DNA of 64,000 nucleotides from Endozoicomonas numazuensis (GCF_000722635.1 NZ_JOKH01000005.1:44464-108463); one strand, 5' to 3'; shown: positions 51,379 to 60,062, counted from the stretch's first letter. The notes: generated by a model not told the origin, from the letters alone. A program made the numbers and translations.

Positions 51379-52650
51379 ATGAAGATTATCAAGGCATATA
51401 AGTACAGACTGGACGTAACGCCAGAGCAGCATGAAAGGATTATGCAGCTCTGCGGTACATGTCGTTTTGTCTGGAATAAAGCCCTGAGCATCTGCAATGA
51501 AAAATGGAAGTCTGGCGAAAAAATTCCATCCTCTTACACCATGCACAAATGGCTTCCTACATGGAAAAAAGAAGAGGAAACCAGTTTTTTAGCCCAAGGT
51601 AACGCTGTAGCTTTGCAGCAAAAATTAAATGACCTTGGAGCTGCTTGGGGGAAGCATTTTGATGATCTTGCAAAGCTCAAAGCAGGAAAAATGAAAGAGG
51701 TTAAGTTTGAGAAGCCTTGCTTCAAACAGCGCAACAAAGACTCCCATAATTCCATTCGTATCATGCAGTTTTCAAAATACTGTAGAATAGAAAACCGCAG
51801 GGTGAAGCTCCCCAGTAAGTTAGGCTGGGTAAGATTCCGCAAATCCCAAGAAATTTGTGGGGAAATCAAAAACTGTACAATCACCCGTAAATCAGGACAC
51901 TGGTTTATCAGTTTCCAGACTGAGCAAGAGCGGCTTGATCCGGTACACCCCTCTGAAAAGATTGTGGGTCTTGATATGGGGGTTAAGAAATTCGTAACCC
52001 TTTCGACTGGCGAGAAATATAAACCCTTAAACTCGTACAGGAAGCATGAGAAAAAGCTTGCCAGTGAGCAAAGGAAGCTTTCTCGAAAGGTGAAATTTTC
52101 TGAAAACTGGAAAAAGCAGAAACGTCGTATTAACAGGATTCACAGCAAGATAGCTAATTGCCGATCCGATTACCTCCATAGAGCCTCATACGAAATCAGC
52201 AAAAACCACGCAATAATCGTCATTGAGGATTTAAAGGTGTCGAATATGTCAAAATCAGCAAAAGGCAATGCTGAGAATCAGGGTAAAAACGTAAAGGCAA
52301 AATCGGGTCTTAATAAGTCTATTCTTGATCAAGGATGGTATGAGTTCAGACGACAGCTCGAATATAAGCAGGCTTGGCGAGGTGGTGAGGTTATCGCTGT
52401 AAACCCGGCATACACAAGTCGAACCTGCCCTGAAGAGTCCTGTCGTTACGAGTCAAAAGAAAACAGACCGAATCAAGAAACATTCAGGTGCGTTAAGTGT
52501 GGGTATGAAAATAACGCCGACATTGTTGGCGCACTGAATGTATTAAGTATTTGGGAGCTGGGTCACAGCTTGTCAGCCTGTGGAGAGGGTTCGTTGGAGT
52601 CCTCTGAGAAACAGGAACCACGGCGAAATCGTAAGAGAGTAGCCGCCTAG
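51379..52650 (+). CDS. tnpB: TnpB, RuvC-like RNA-guided nuclease of IS200/IS605 family
   Basis: A 423-residue protein with all three RuvC acidic residues visible: Asp in VGLDMGVKKFVTLS, Glu in IVIEDLKVSNM and Asp in ENNADIVGALNVL. A zinc finger has CPEESC and CVKCGYENN. Known TnpB proteins use an RNA made from the element's right end with a guide from the flanking DNA. That right end is broken 25 bp downstream by the IS1182 insertion, so guide production at this locus is probably lost. Confidence 0.92.
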   Translation: MKIIKAYKYRLDVTPEQHERIMQLCGTCRFVWNKALSICNEKWKSGEKIPSSYTMHKWLPTWKKEEETSFLAQGNAVALQQKLNDLGAAWGKHFDDLAKLKAGKMKEVKFEKPCFKQRNKDSHNSIRIMQFSKYCRIENRRVKLPSKLGWVRFRKSQEICGEIKNCTITRKSGHWFISFQTEQERLDPVHPSEKIVGLDMGVKKFVTLSTGEKYKPLNSYRKHEKKLASEQRKLSRKVKFSENWKKQKRRINRIHSKIANCRSDYLHRASYEISKNHAIIVIEDLKVSNMSKSAKGNAENQGKNVKAKSGLNKSILDQGWYEFRRQLEYKQAWRGGEVIAVNPAYTSRTCPEESCRYESKENRPNQETFRCVKCGYENNADIVGALNVLSIWELGHSLSACGEGSLESSEKQEPRRNRKRVAA

Positions 52651-52659
52651 TAATAGGAA

Positions 52660-52674
52660 TCCCCCAGCGACCTA
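52660..52674 (+). repeat. Left half of the broken right-end hairpin of the IS200/IS605 element
   Basis: TCCCCCAGC-GACCTA at 52660-52674 pairs with GCTGGGGGA at 54403-54411 once the IS1182 element and its CCTA duplication are removed, restoring a 9-bp stem with a GACCTA loop. The loop equals the left-end hairpin loop. Confidence 0.88.
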
Positions 52675-54398
52675 GAGGGTGTCTTAAAAGCCAAAATTCA
52701 AACCCAGTGAGGCGCTTTGCTCGGTGTAGAATGACACTTCATTGGGACTCTTTCCCAGCTGTCCATTTTTTCTATAAATGGGTGACACTTCTCAAACAAC
52801 GCCCAGAGAAGCCAGTTGTACCATAAAATAGCGTAAATATTGGCCTTTACAGCCCTACTCAGGTTGTAAGCCAGCAAGTGCAAACCAAATTCCAGTTTAA
52901 CCTTTTCCAGCCCCTTGCGACGGAAGCGGTTTAATCCCTGTACATCCCGTAAATAGGCAAACACAGGTTCAACCATCGCCTTCCTTTTGCTGAAAGACTT
53001 TTTGGCTTTCGGATGCTGCATAACCTGCCTCAGTGCATCTTTAGCATCATCCATTGCATAGCGCTTTATGCGCCGCCCCTTCTTATTGCTCGTGCATTTA
53101 TCTTTGAGAAGGCAGCCTTCGCAAGGCCCATTGCCATATATCTTCTGCTCCTTTGTGCGAGCGCTCCCTTTTATCTTACCAATGGGAGTCAACTCTTTTC
53201 CTGCAGGGCAACGATAAACGTCATTGGTTTCATCGTAATAAAAATGTCCCTTCTGGAACTTTTTGGATTCTTTGGGTTTGCCTGGTTCTTTACCCTCAGG
53301 GCATAGCAGGCTGATATCGTGCTCCAGACTGGTTGCAATGACTTCATCATTAAAATAACCAGCATCCAATAGCATTTCATCGACTGGTTTACCCGTGATC
53401 TGCATTGACTGATCAAGCATTGGATTTACGACAGTAGTTTCATTGGTAGGGTCTACAGCCTGAGCCAGTACCACCCGCTTGTTATTAGCTAATACGGATG
53501 GCTTGTAACTCGTTGTGTACCCTCGCCCCCGTTTCATCTTTTGGACAACAGCTTCAGGCTCTGTAGGGCTTACGACAGCACTTTCTGACTTACCGTTCTT
53601 CTTTCGCTTCGCGTTGCGTTCAACGACTGCTTCGAGAGCACTGCTGGCCATCTCCAGATTCTTTTGGCTTTCAGGGCAATCTGGATGGTTGTCAGCTTGC
53701 GTTTGTGCTGCTTCATGCACCTGTTGCGCAGCTTCCTGCTTCATCAGGTTGTAATTTGAGCAAGCGGCTTCTATAACGGTCCCATCACCAGCCAGACAAC
53801 TTCCATCGGAGTCTGTTTTTTTGAGAACGGCTCGTGTCAGGCTTTCAAAGAAAGCACCGGTCATGGACTCGCTGTGCATATTGATGAAGCGACCAATAAT
53901 GGCATGGTCTGGAAAAATCCCTCCGGTAACCCACATACAGCCAAGATCGACACGGGCTAATCGTTCCAGAGTTCTCAACGAGGTAATGCCTTGCATAATG
54001 CCATAGAGAATCAAACCCATCATATTACGGGGTGAATAAGGAGGACGTCCTTCTAATGCATACCTTTGCTCAAAATCAGACCAGTCCTGTTCATCAAGAA
54101 GGGATGCAACGGTAAAAGGTGTTTTTTGACCGGTTAGTTCAAGGTGCTCTTTCAGGTTAGTGTTGCCAAGAGTGATTGCGTTGGGGTCAGGAGCAACAAA
54201 ACGTCGTTTGCCTGTTTTGTTGGCTGATCTTTTGGATTCATCCTGTTTTTTGTGATCAGAACTACTGGCTGTACCTGAAAAAATATCGAGCTGTGGAGCA
54301 GTATTAATTTTTATTTGAGTTCTTGTCGTCATGCTGAAGCCGGTAAAGCTACTTGAATATACAGATTACCGGCTTGTAGTAGGTTTTGCGACACCCTC
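52675..54398 (-). mobile_element. IS1182-family insertion sequence inside the right-end hairpin
   Basis: 1724 bp bounded by inverted ends GAGGGTGTC...AAAA (left) and GAGGGTGTCGCAAAACC read inward from the right. A 4-bp target duplication CCTA flanks it (52671-52674 and 54399-54402). It contains one transposase gene. The insertion is younger than the IS200/IS605 insertion because it lies within it. Confidence 0.93.
52698..54332 (-). CDS. IS1182-family DDE transposase
   Basis: A 544-residue transposase. The N-terminal DUF772-like part has PYSPRNMMGLILYGIMQGIT and FPDHAIIGRFINMHS. The DDE residues are Asp in CLAGDGTVIEA, Asp in LLDAGYFNDE and Glu in RKAMVEPVFAYLRD. A Cys cluster (NGPCEGCLLKDKC) is typical of the family. 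The reading frame is intact, so the element may be active. Confidence 0.93.
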   Translation of the reverse strand: MTTRTQIKINTAPQLDIFSGTASSSDHKKQDESKRSANKTGKRRFVAPDPNAITLGNTNLKEHLELTGQKTPFTVASLLDEQDWSDFEQRYALEGRPPYSPRNMMGLILYGIMQGITSLRTLERLARVDLGCMWVTGGIFPDHAIIGRFINMHSESMTGAFFESLTRAVLKKTDSDGSCLAGDGTVIEAACSNYNLMKQEAAQQVHEAAQTQADNHPDCPESQKNLEMASSALEAVVERNAKRKKNGKSESAVVSPTEPEAVVQKMKRGRGYTTSYKPSVLANNKRVVLAQAVDPTNETTVVNPMLDQSMQITGKPVDEMLLDAGYFNDEVIATSLEHDISLLCPEGKEPGKPKESKKFQKGHFYYDETNDVYRCPAGKELTPIGKIKGSARTKEQKIYGNGPCEGCLLKDKCTSNKKGRRIKRYAMDDAKDALRQVMQHPKAKKSFSKRKAMVEPVFAYLRDVQGLNRFRRKGLEKVKLEFGLHLLAYNLSRAVKANIYAILWYNWLLWALFEKCHPFIEKMDSWERVPMKCHSTPSKAPHWV

Positions 54399-54939
54399 CC
54401 TAGCTGGGGGAGGATGTCAAGGTTTAAAAGAGATTGTCATCGTCGATCGTTCTGAATACCGCCTCGGTGTTGCCAAAGCTCTTGGGGCTATCCCATTCAG
54501 AGCGGAGAGTGGTGAGCTGGGAGACTTCCTTCAGGAACGACATGGCTCTACTCAACTGATGGGTATGCCTGTTCCAGACTCTGATCTCTATTTCGAAGCA
54601 ACAGGCGTTGGTCCTGTTTTCCAGCAGGCAGTGAACCTGTCTAAAAGGGGTGGGCGACTGGTTGTTGTCGGTGTTCATAAACAGCCCGTTCAGCTGGATC
54701 TGGTCAATGTTCTGATTCGGGAGCTGACAATTACCGCTTCCATGGCCTATCCCACCGAGTTTCCAAAAGTGATTGAAATGCTGGAAAGCGGGCAGGTTGA
54801 TACTCGGTCAATGATCAGCCAGCGGTACTCTCTGCAAGATTTTGAAGAGGCATTGAACACTGCCAAGAACCCGGAAAGTGCTATTAAAGTATTGGTGAAC
54901 TGCCAGCAATATTGATCTCAATAAGAACAAGGAAAAACT

Positions 54940-55695
54940 ATGATCAACGCAAGAGCAGAATATAATTTCAGCGGAGCCAGAGTTTTAGTGACCGGGGGGA
55001 GCAATGGTATTGGATACGGTATTGCTTCAGCCTTTGCTGCCGCCGGTGCTCAGGTGACAATAACCGGCACCAGAGAAGCGTCTCAAGAGTACGACAACGA
55101 CTTGTCTGCCTTCACCTATCAGTCACTGAAAGTAGAAGACAGGAGTGCTATTCAGTCTTTGGCGGATAATCTGGAAGGTTTGGATATTCTTATCAATAAT
55201 GCCGGAGCCAGTTTGCCCGGAGGTCAAGATGAGTGGAATCCTGAGGTGTTTGATCAGGCATTGAGAATTAATCTAACGTCGACATTTGATCTGGCCAGTG
55301 CCTGTAAGCCCCATTTAACAAGGAGTGAGCTGCCTGGTGGAGCCTCCATTATTGGTATAGCTTCCATGACATCCTTTTTTGGTCATGAAATGGTACCAGG
55401 CTATGGAGCGGCAAAAGCAGGGTTGGTGCAATTGAGTAAAACGCTGGGGATCAGCTGGGCTCAGCATGGTATTCGTGCCAATGCCATTGCAGCTGGAATG
55501 ATTGATACCCGTATGACATCTGTTATGAAAGACATTCCTGAAATGAATGATCCCATCATGAATCGCACCCCTATGAAGCGATGGGGAACGCCAGAAGACA
55601 TCGCCAGTGCAGCGCTGTTTCTGTCCAGCCAGCATGCCAGTTACATTACCGGTCAAACATTGATTGTGGACGGAGGCTACTCAGTATTTGGCTGA
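54940..55695 (+). CDS. Short-chain dehydrogenase/reductase (SDR)
   Basis: A 251-residue NAD(P)-dependent oxidoreductase. Motifs: cofactor loop TGGSNGIGYGIA, NNAGAS, catalytic Ser in GIASMTSFFG, YGAAKAG for Tyr-x-x-x-Lys, and the C-terminal ITGQTLIVDGGYS. It follows the dehydrogenase remnant by 24 bp in the TetR-controlled operon; its expression may be altered by the upstream insertions. Confidence 0.93.
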   Translation: MINARAEYNFSGARVLVTGGSNGIGYGIASAFAAAGAQVTITGTREASQEYDNDLSAFTYQSLKVEDRSAIQSLADNLEGLDILINNAGASLPGGQDEWNPEVFDQALRINLTSTFDLASACKPHLTRSELPGGASIIGIASMTSFFGHEMVPGYGAAKAGLVQLSKTLGISWAQHGIRANAIAAGMIDTRMTSVMKDIPEMNDPIMNRTPMKRWGTPEDIASAALFLSSQHASYITGQTLIVDGGYSVFG

Positions 55696-55737
55696 GCGAA
55701 CTCAGCCAAATAGACAAACTGTGTCGGGTGATATGTT

Positions 55738-55829
55738 GTTATTTACTATGAAAATGCAGCTTATCCGGGCTCTGTAGAGATCTTCATGTTTCGGGGTGAG
55801 CTGCATTTTCCGCTCATGGCTGTTTGGAA
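55738..55829 (-). repeat. Dispersed hairpin repeat, reverse copy
   Basis: Read on the reverse strand it starts AAACAGCCATGAGCGG, with arms AAAATGCAGCTC and GCTGCATTTTCATAGTAAAT around CACCCCGAAACATGAA. The forward-strand end runs into the SKQP-stop codons of the gene at 55814, so the element supplies that gene's stop codon. Confidence 0.9.
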
Positions 55830-56542
55830 ACAATATGCCAGACATTCTTGACGCCGTCGCCAGTGGTGTCACCGGGAGTCTTGTCTTTGAACCAGCGGTA
55901 GAGAGGTTGTCCCTGGTACGCCCACTGGTAAGTATCATCATTACGTTTAACGATACTAAAGCCACCAGAAACCTTGATGTTGCTGATTCCGTCTTTTGTC
56001 AGATCAGCATTGACGTATGCCGGCGGCCACTTAACCGCACAGTCACCGTAGCAATTGGATTGGTTCTGCTGATCTTTGTCGAAGGTGTACAAAGTTCTGT
56101 TCTGGGAATCGACCAGAAAACGCTGCTGGCCGTTATTATACAGCTTGACTGTAACATCATCTGCTCGTGCTAAAGGCCATACACCCTTAACGCCAGCACC
56201 TGTGATGTCACCCTGCTTCTTGTCTTTGAACCAGGTGTACAGTGGCATGCCATTTTTAGCCCACTGCTCGGAGCCATCACTTCTTTTTATCTTGCTGAAT
56301 CCAGGAGTACTGGCAAAGTACTCGCTGCTTTTACCTTCCGCTATAAACGGTGGCCATTTGACAGCGCAATCGCCTTCACAGACGGATTTGCCATCGCTGT
56401 CTTTTGCAAAGGTATAAAGTGTCATACCACTGTTATCTACATAGACGTCACCCATAGAGGTGTTTGTAGACATATCAGACGCCCATACTGATGCGCTGCT
56501 CAGTACAGTGGCCATAACCATCGTTATGAATCGAGGTTTCAT
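55814..56542 (-). CDS. COG4315-type secreted protein with two repeats
   Basis: A 242-residue protein with a signal peptide (MKPRFITMVMATVLSSASVW). Two related repeats follow: GMTLYTFAKDSDGKSVCEGD and CAVKWPPFIAEG, then RTLYTFDKDQQNQSNCYGDC and AVKWPPAYVN. These match the secreted repeat (PF03640-like) of COG4315 proteins of unknown function. Each repeat has a paired Cys that could form a disulfide. The final KQP-stop comes from the dispersed repeat. Confidence 0.85.
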   Translation of the reverse strand: MKPRFITMVMATVLSSASVWASDMSTNTSMGDVYVDNSGMTLYTFAKDSDGKSVCEGDCAVKWPPFIAEGKSSEYFASTPGFSKIKRSDGSEQWAKNGMPLYTWFKDKKQGDITGAGVKGVWPLARADDVTVKLYNNGQQRFLVDSQNRTLYTFDKDQQNQSNCYGDCAVKWPPAYVNADLTKDGISNIKVSGGFSIVKRNDDTYQWAYQGQPLYRWFKDKTPGDTTGDGVKNVWHIVSKQP

Positions 56543-56625
56543 TGTTTAAAGTATCCCTGGGGTATTGGGTTCACGAGAAGTAGCCATGAGTGGAAACAAT
56601 TCACTACCCACAGCGACGATTTTTT

Positions 56626-56668
56626 TTTCAAAAACAAAAAAAGGGCTGAAGGCAGGGGACCTTCAGCC
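56626..56668 (-). terminator. Strong rho-independent terminator of the AcfC-like gene
   Basis: On the reverse strand GGCTGAAGG and CCTTCAGCC form a 9-bp stem with a 7-base loop, followed by TTTTTTTGTTTTTG. The stem begins 32 bp after the stop at 56701. Confidence 0.93.
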
Positions 56669-56700
56669 AATACACACAGACGTTGAGCTCGGGGCAGGTG

Positions 56701-57537
56701 TTAGCGAGTCCAGCCCAGAGTTGCTACCAGTTTTTCCCCCTCATTACTGTTCAGGAATTTAACGAAATCGGCGGTTGCCGGGTCAGCTTTTGGAGACACT
56801 GCAATATTCATGTCCCGGTAAATCGTTCTGTCTTTATCCAGTTCTACGTAGTCCGCCTTTCCTGGGTTAGTCAGAGGCCAGTCGATCCAGGTTATCCAGG
56901 CATCGCCCTGGTTATTGAATTCCTTAAAGCCAGCACCGCTGCCTTTTTCGAAAGCAATAATGTTATTTCTCAATTGTTGAATATCTTTGAGGGAGCCTTC
57001 GCGGCCCGCGATATCTTCCCAGACACCAGTACCGGACGTGTTGTAAACACCCTTGCCTTCGGTAACAACAACCTTGGTACCTGGCTTCAGCAGATCATCA
57101 AAGCCTTGAATGTTCTTGGGGTTGCCCTTTTTAACCGCAATGATGGCTCGGCGGATGTAAACAGGCTGAACATCTTTCTGGGTAATGAAGTGGTAGTTTT
57201 CCAGGTAAGCAGTAATGGACTGCTCAGATGAACCAAAGATGATGTCGGCCTTAGCCTGAGCATCACGGGTCCATTTCTTTTCAGGTCCAAAAATGACTTC
57301 TACCTTTTGGCCTGTTTTCTTTTCATAGGCTTCAGCGACTTTAATCAGAGCGGAGTGAGGGCCACCCGGACCGTAGAGTCTGATTACACCATCAGCAGGA
57401 TGATGCTGAATAGAAGCGTCGTAGAACATACCCTCACGGTCATCCATGTTGTCCATAACCGTAGTGGCAGAAGCTATGGAGGAGGCTGTTAGAGTAGCCA
57501 GGGCAATAGAGGTCGCCAGTGCTTTAATTTTTTTCAT
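56701..57537 (-). CDS. AcfC-like periplasmic substrate-binding protein
   Basis: A 278-residue exported protein with signal peptide MKKIKALATSIALATLTASS. The body is a type II solute-binding fold; IRLYGPGGPHSALIKVAEAY, VEVIFGPEKKWTRDA and ADIIFGSSEQSITAYL resemble Vibrio accessory colonization factor AcfC and molybdate-type binding proteins. VVTEGKGVYNTSGTGVWED forms an anion-binding-like loop. No ABC permease is adjacent. Ligand unknown; oxyanion binding is inference. Confidence 0.82.
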   Translation of the reverse strand: MKKIKALATSIALATLTASSIASATTVMDNMDDREGMFYDASIQHHPADGVIRLYGPGGPHSALIKVAEAYEKKTGQKVEVIFGPEKKWTRDAQAKADIIFGSSEQSITAYLENYHFITQKDVQPVYIRRAIIAVKKGNPKNIQGFDDLLKPGTKVVVTEGKGVYNTSGTGVWEDIAGREGSLKDIQQLRNNIIAFEKGSGAGFKEFNNQGDAWITWIDWPLTNPGKADYVELDKDRTIYRDMNIAVSPKADPATADFVKFLNSNEGEKLVATLGWTR

Positions 57538-57577
57538 ACCTAAGGTCTCACTTGAGGGTACTGGTTATTCGGTTTGT

Positions 57578-58387
57578 TCAAATCGTTTTGATTTTTAAAT
57601 CGTTGACAGCTGGCATAGCTCGGCGTGGGCCAACCATCAGCAGGCCAGAAGATTTCATGGGCAGTGCCCGGATCTCTGTACCGTTTTTTTCACTGGAGTA
57701 ACTACCCTGCTGGGCAATAGCTTGTCGAACTTCCGGGTTTCTGAAGAGTACTGACTCATTTATGCGATATTGGAAGACGATGTCTTTGCCGCTGCGCATG
57801 GCATATACCTGAGCGGGAGCTCCCCCTATAGAAGTTTCCCAACTGGACAGAAGGGTTCCTCCAGGCCAGCTGGCAGGTGCTTCCGTTAATTGCTGTGACA
57901 CAGGCAGTATGTCTTGCTGAGCTGTCTGATATTCAGACAAAGCGTCTGCCACCATAGGAATATTGCTATGAGGGACATTGGGTATCTGTTGCATATACAG
58001 AGTCACAACCAGAGCAAAAGCAGTTGCCCAGCCTCCGGTTGAAAATGCCAGTTTCAACCATTGACGTTCCAGCCATCGTGCTGGCGTAGAAACTTTGGGC
58101 GTTTGCCGCTGAGTTTCTACTGTGTTTTGAGGCTGCTCGGTGATTCGGTCCAGCTTTTCATGCAGGCTGGCAGACATTCTTTCCAGGGGCAGTGAACTCA
58201 AGTGATGACTCAGTGAAAACTGTCTGGCAAGGTCATCCCGGCAGAGCCTACAACCTGCCAGATGTGCCTCTACAATCATTACTTCGTCGTCTTCCAGTTC
58301 GTTATCGGCATAGCCTGCCAACAAGTCCTGTAAAGCTGTGTGCAGTTCCTGCCATTTAGTATCTTCAGTGTTGTAGGAAGCGTTCAT
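57578..58387 (-). CDS. Membrane-anchored zinc anti-sigma factor
   Basis: A 269-residue protein. The N-terminal zinc-binding anti-sigma motif is EAHLAGCRLCRDDLA (His-x3-Cys-x2-Cys). One transmembrane segment is in LKLAFSTGGWATAFALVVTL, and the C-terminal part is periplasmic. The start overlaps the ECF sigma stop by four bases, the standard cognate pair layout. Confidence 0.88.
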   Translation of the reverse strand: MNASYNTEDTKWQELHTALQDLLAGYADNELEDDEVMIVEAHLAGCRLCRDDLARQFSLSHHLSSLPLERMSASLHEKLDRITEQPQNTVETQRQTPKVSTPARWLERQWLKLAFSTGGWATAFALVVTLYMQQIPNVPHSNIPMVADALSEYQTAQQDILPVSQQLTEAPASWPGGTLLSSWETSIGGAPAQVYAMRSGKDIVFQYRINESVLFRNPEVRQAIAQQGSYSSEKNGTEIRALPMKSSGLLMVGPRRAMPAVNDLKIKTI

Positions 58388-58956
58388 GACATACCTCCTG
58401 TTGATTTTGCACGAACATGGTTTGAGCTGTTATTGCTCGATTTGATTATTATGCTGGATAGCATTCTTCTTGCTCTGGAGAGGCGGCTCATAACCGTGCC
58501 TTTTGGAATACCAAGGATTTCACTGATTTCCAGATAACTGAGCCCTTCTACATCTCTGAACAGGAGAACTTCGCGAAACTCGGAAGGCAGGGTTGAAATA
58601 GCAGTTTTCACCTGCTCCTGGTTCTGTTTCTGCAGCAGTTCTTCAAAGGGGCCAGCAGCGGAGGAGGAATGTTTTTGCAGCTCCTCATCCTCAACACTGA
58701 CAACCGGTGCGAGCTGTGCTCTTCTTGATTCCCGTCGTACGTCATCAACAATGACGCTATGAAGTATTTTCAGTAGCCAGGCATAGACCGTTTCTGTCTC
58801 TTTGAGATCAGAGAAGTGTTTCCAGGCTTTCAGCATACTCTCCTGCACCCAGTCTTCAGCTCGCTGTCGCGAGTCTGTCTGGCGCACAGCTACAGAGAAC
58901 AAACGATCACGCCAAGGTGTCGTTAGTTGTTGAAACTGTTGTGCAGTGTGAGACAT
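58384..58956 (-). CDS. ECF-family sigma factor
   Basis: A group 4 sigma factor. Region 2 has RAEDWVQESMLKAWKHFSDL and VYAWLLKILHSVIVDDVRRE; region 4 has LPSEFREVLLFRDVEGLSYL and GTVMSRLSRARRML. The start at 58956 (190 residues) is preferred; a GTG at 58980 would add eight residues. It may respond to envelope or oxidative signals through the adjacent anti-sigma factor; the regulon could include the neighbouring exported proteins, but this is inference. Confidence 0.88.
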   Translation of the reverse strand: MSHTAQQFQQLTTPWRDRLFSVAVRQTDSRQRAEDWVQESMLKAWKHFSDLKETETVYAWLLKILHSVIVDDVRRESRRAQLAPVVSVEDEELQKHSSSAAGPFEELLQKQNQEQVKTAISTLPSEFREVLLFRDVEGLSYLEISEILGIPKGTVMSRLSRARRMLSSIIIKSSNNSSNHVRAKSTGGMS

Positions 58957-59348
58957 GGATACACCAAAAAGATTACTCACCCTTAAAGACGGAGCGAGTT
59001 CCTTATTTATTCCTGAGTTTTTAAAAAATAGTCAGATTTTTTTAGATCAGCATTATTTTAAGGCTGAAAAATACGGGGTTAAGCAGGATATCTTCCTTTA
59101 AAGAAAGGGGGAGAGCTGCAGGGGTAGCAGGCTCGGGACGTATTTAAACGAGTGCGAAAATTTTATGAAGTATCCGGTTCTTGCTAACTCTTTTTTTGGC
59201 TGACACATTTTGTCGTTCATTGTATGGGTAAGACGACAAAATGCTGTTATTGAGGGAAAGGAGTCAGGAACCTGACGGGCAACGTTCTTTAATGTTTGGA
59301 AGCGTCCGAAAGAGCGCGTACCCGTGTTTCTGCAGTTTTACCCAGCTC
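58957..59348. other. Intergenic region with an 11-bp inverted repeat
   Basis: About 390 bp with no credible gene. CATTTTGTCGT (59206-59216) and ACGACAAAATG (59233-59243) are exact complements 16 bp apart, possibly an operator or transcript end. The region should also hold the promoter of the ECF sigma gene, for which no consensus was identified. Confidence 0.5.
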
Positions 59349-59786
59349 CTAGCCTTCTTTACCGGAAGTATCGGCTTTTTTACCGTACACAATGACATTG
59401 GATGAATGATCAATGGGTGCCTGGATATTAAGCACAATCTTCTTGATAGAGCGGTAGTGATCAGGGATCGGAAATTCTCTCGTTTCCAGTCCTGCCAGGA
59501 TCAGCTTTTGAACACTCAGCTTGATAACATGTCCATCACTCATATGAACCTTGGCAGAGCGGATCTTCAAATTCCCCCGGGTAACATGGAATTTCAGTGT
59601 TTTGTAGGGAATGGTTTTAGCTTCAGCAGCAATACGGATGGTCGTGGTGTCATCCGTCGGGATGATTTGCTTCTCACCTATTCTTTGCCAGTCTCCGTCT
59701 GAGGCTGCCTGCAGTGTCATGGAAAACACAAGCACAAGAGTGGCCAGGAGGGACTGATAAAGTCGGGTTGGGGTTTGTAATCTCAT
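59349..59786 (-). CDS. Exported DUF2541-like protein
   Basis: A 145-residue protein with a signal peptide (RLYQSLLATLVLVFSMTLQA). The mature part is a small beta-rich domain (TLKFHVTRGNLKIRSAKVHM, IKKIVLNIQAPIDHSSNVIV) that resembles DUF2541/YaaI-like periplasmic proteins. The start at 59786 has AGGAG 7 bases upstream; a frame start seven codons earlier does not. Function unknown. Confidence 0.68.
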   Translation of the reverse strand: MRLQTPTRLYQSLLATLVLVFSMTLQAASDGDWQRIGEKQIIPTDDTTTIRIAAEAKTIPYKTLKFHVTRGNLKIRSAKVHMSDGHVIKLSVQKLILAGLETREFPIPDHYRSIKKIVLNIQAPIDHSSNVIVYGKKADTSGKEG

Positions 59787-59944
59787 CTTATACTCCTTAC
59801 TTCTCATAACGCATTGACTGCGAAAAAATGCACTTTACGGAAGGCAAGGAAAGAACGTTTTCTCAAGCCTTCTGAAAGGAATAGAGACTATTAAATAGTG
59901 ATAGAGCCTAGAGCCTAGCTGGTTTTGGTTGCTTTGTTGTCATT

Positions 59945-60062
59945 TTTTAAACTGACCACCGTTCAAATTTATGGAGGCAGAGCTTTCCGCTCAGGGCTGG
60001 AAACAGTTGCAGTAAACCGTTCCATTGCTTGTGGCGTGAAAGCCTTTATGAAACTCATGGCT
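59945..60062 (-). repeat. Degenerate dispersed repeat and end motif at the NRDE gene 3' end
   Basis: The gap between the NRDE and DUF2541 genes contains GCAGAGCTTTCCGCTCAGGGCTGG, a decayed element, and ACTCATGGCTGTTTA at 60052-60066, which on the reverse strand reads TAAACAGCCATGAGT. The latter supplies the NRDE gene's Lys-Gln-Pro-stop. Confidence 0.65.

Larger units (their letters stand above)
50845..54420. mobile_element. IS200/IS605-family (IS608-like) element carrying a nested IS1182-family element
   Basis: The left boundary follows TTAC (50841-50844), the target used by IS608-type elements, and the right boundary ends in TCAA (54417-54420). There is no target duplication, as expected. 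The element holds a Y1 transposase (reverse) and a TnpB (forward). Removing it restores the dehydrogenase frame exactly. The element is about 1.85 kb without the inner insertion of 1724 bp plus 4-bp duplication. Confidence 0.93.
50323..54915 (+). pseudogene. Zinc-dependent alcohol dehydrogenase split by a nested transposon
   Basis: The 5' part (50323-50844, 174 codons) and 3' part (54421-54915) are one gene cut by the inserted element. Joining them gives ILQVLNY-GLKEIVIVDRS in frame and a 338-residue protein. Zinc-site residues are in EQCGICGSDLG and LLGHELAGTV; the NAD-binding GxGxxG is GAGPIGLG, 9 codons before the break; the C-terminal catalytic half follows the break. As it stands translation stops at 50853, and a 3' frame starts in element sequence at 54331. 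Function is presumably lost while the element is present. Confidence 0.93.

Noticed and set aside
54331-54420. Separate short dehydrogenase gene starting at 54331
   Set aside because: The first 30 codons are insertion-element sequence; the homology starts at 54421 and continues the gene begun at 50323.
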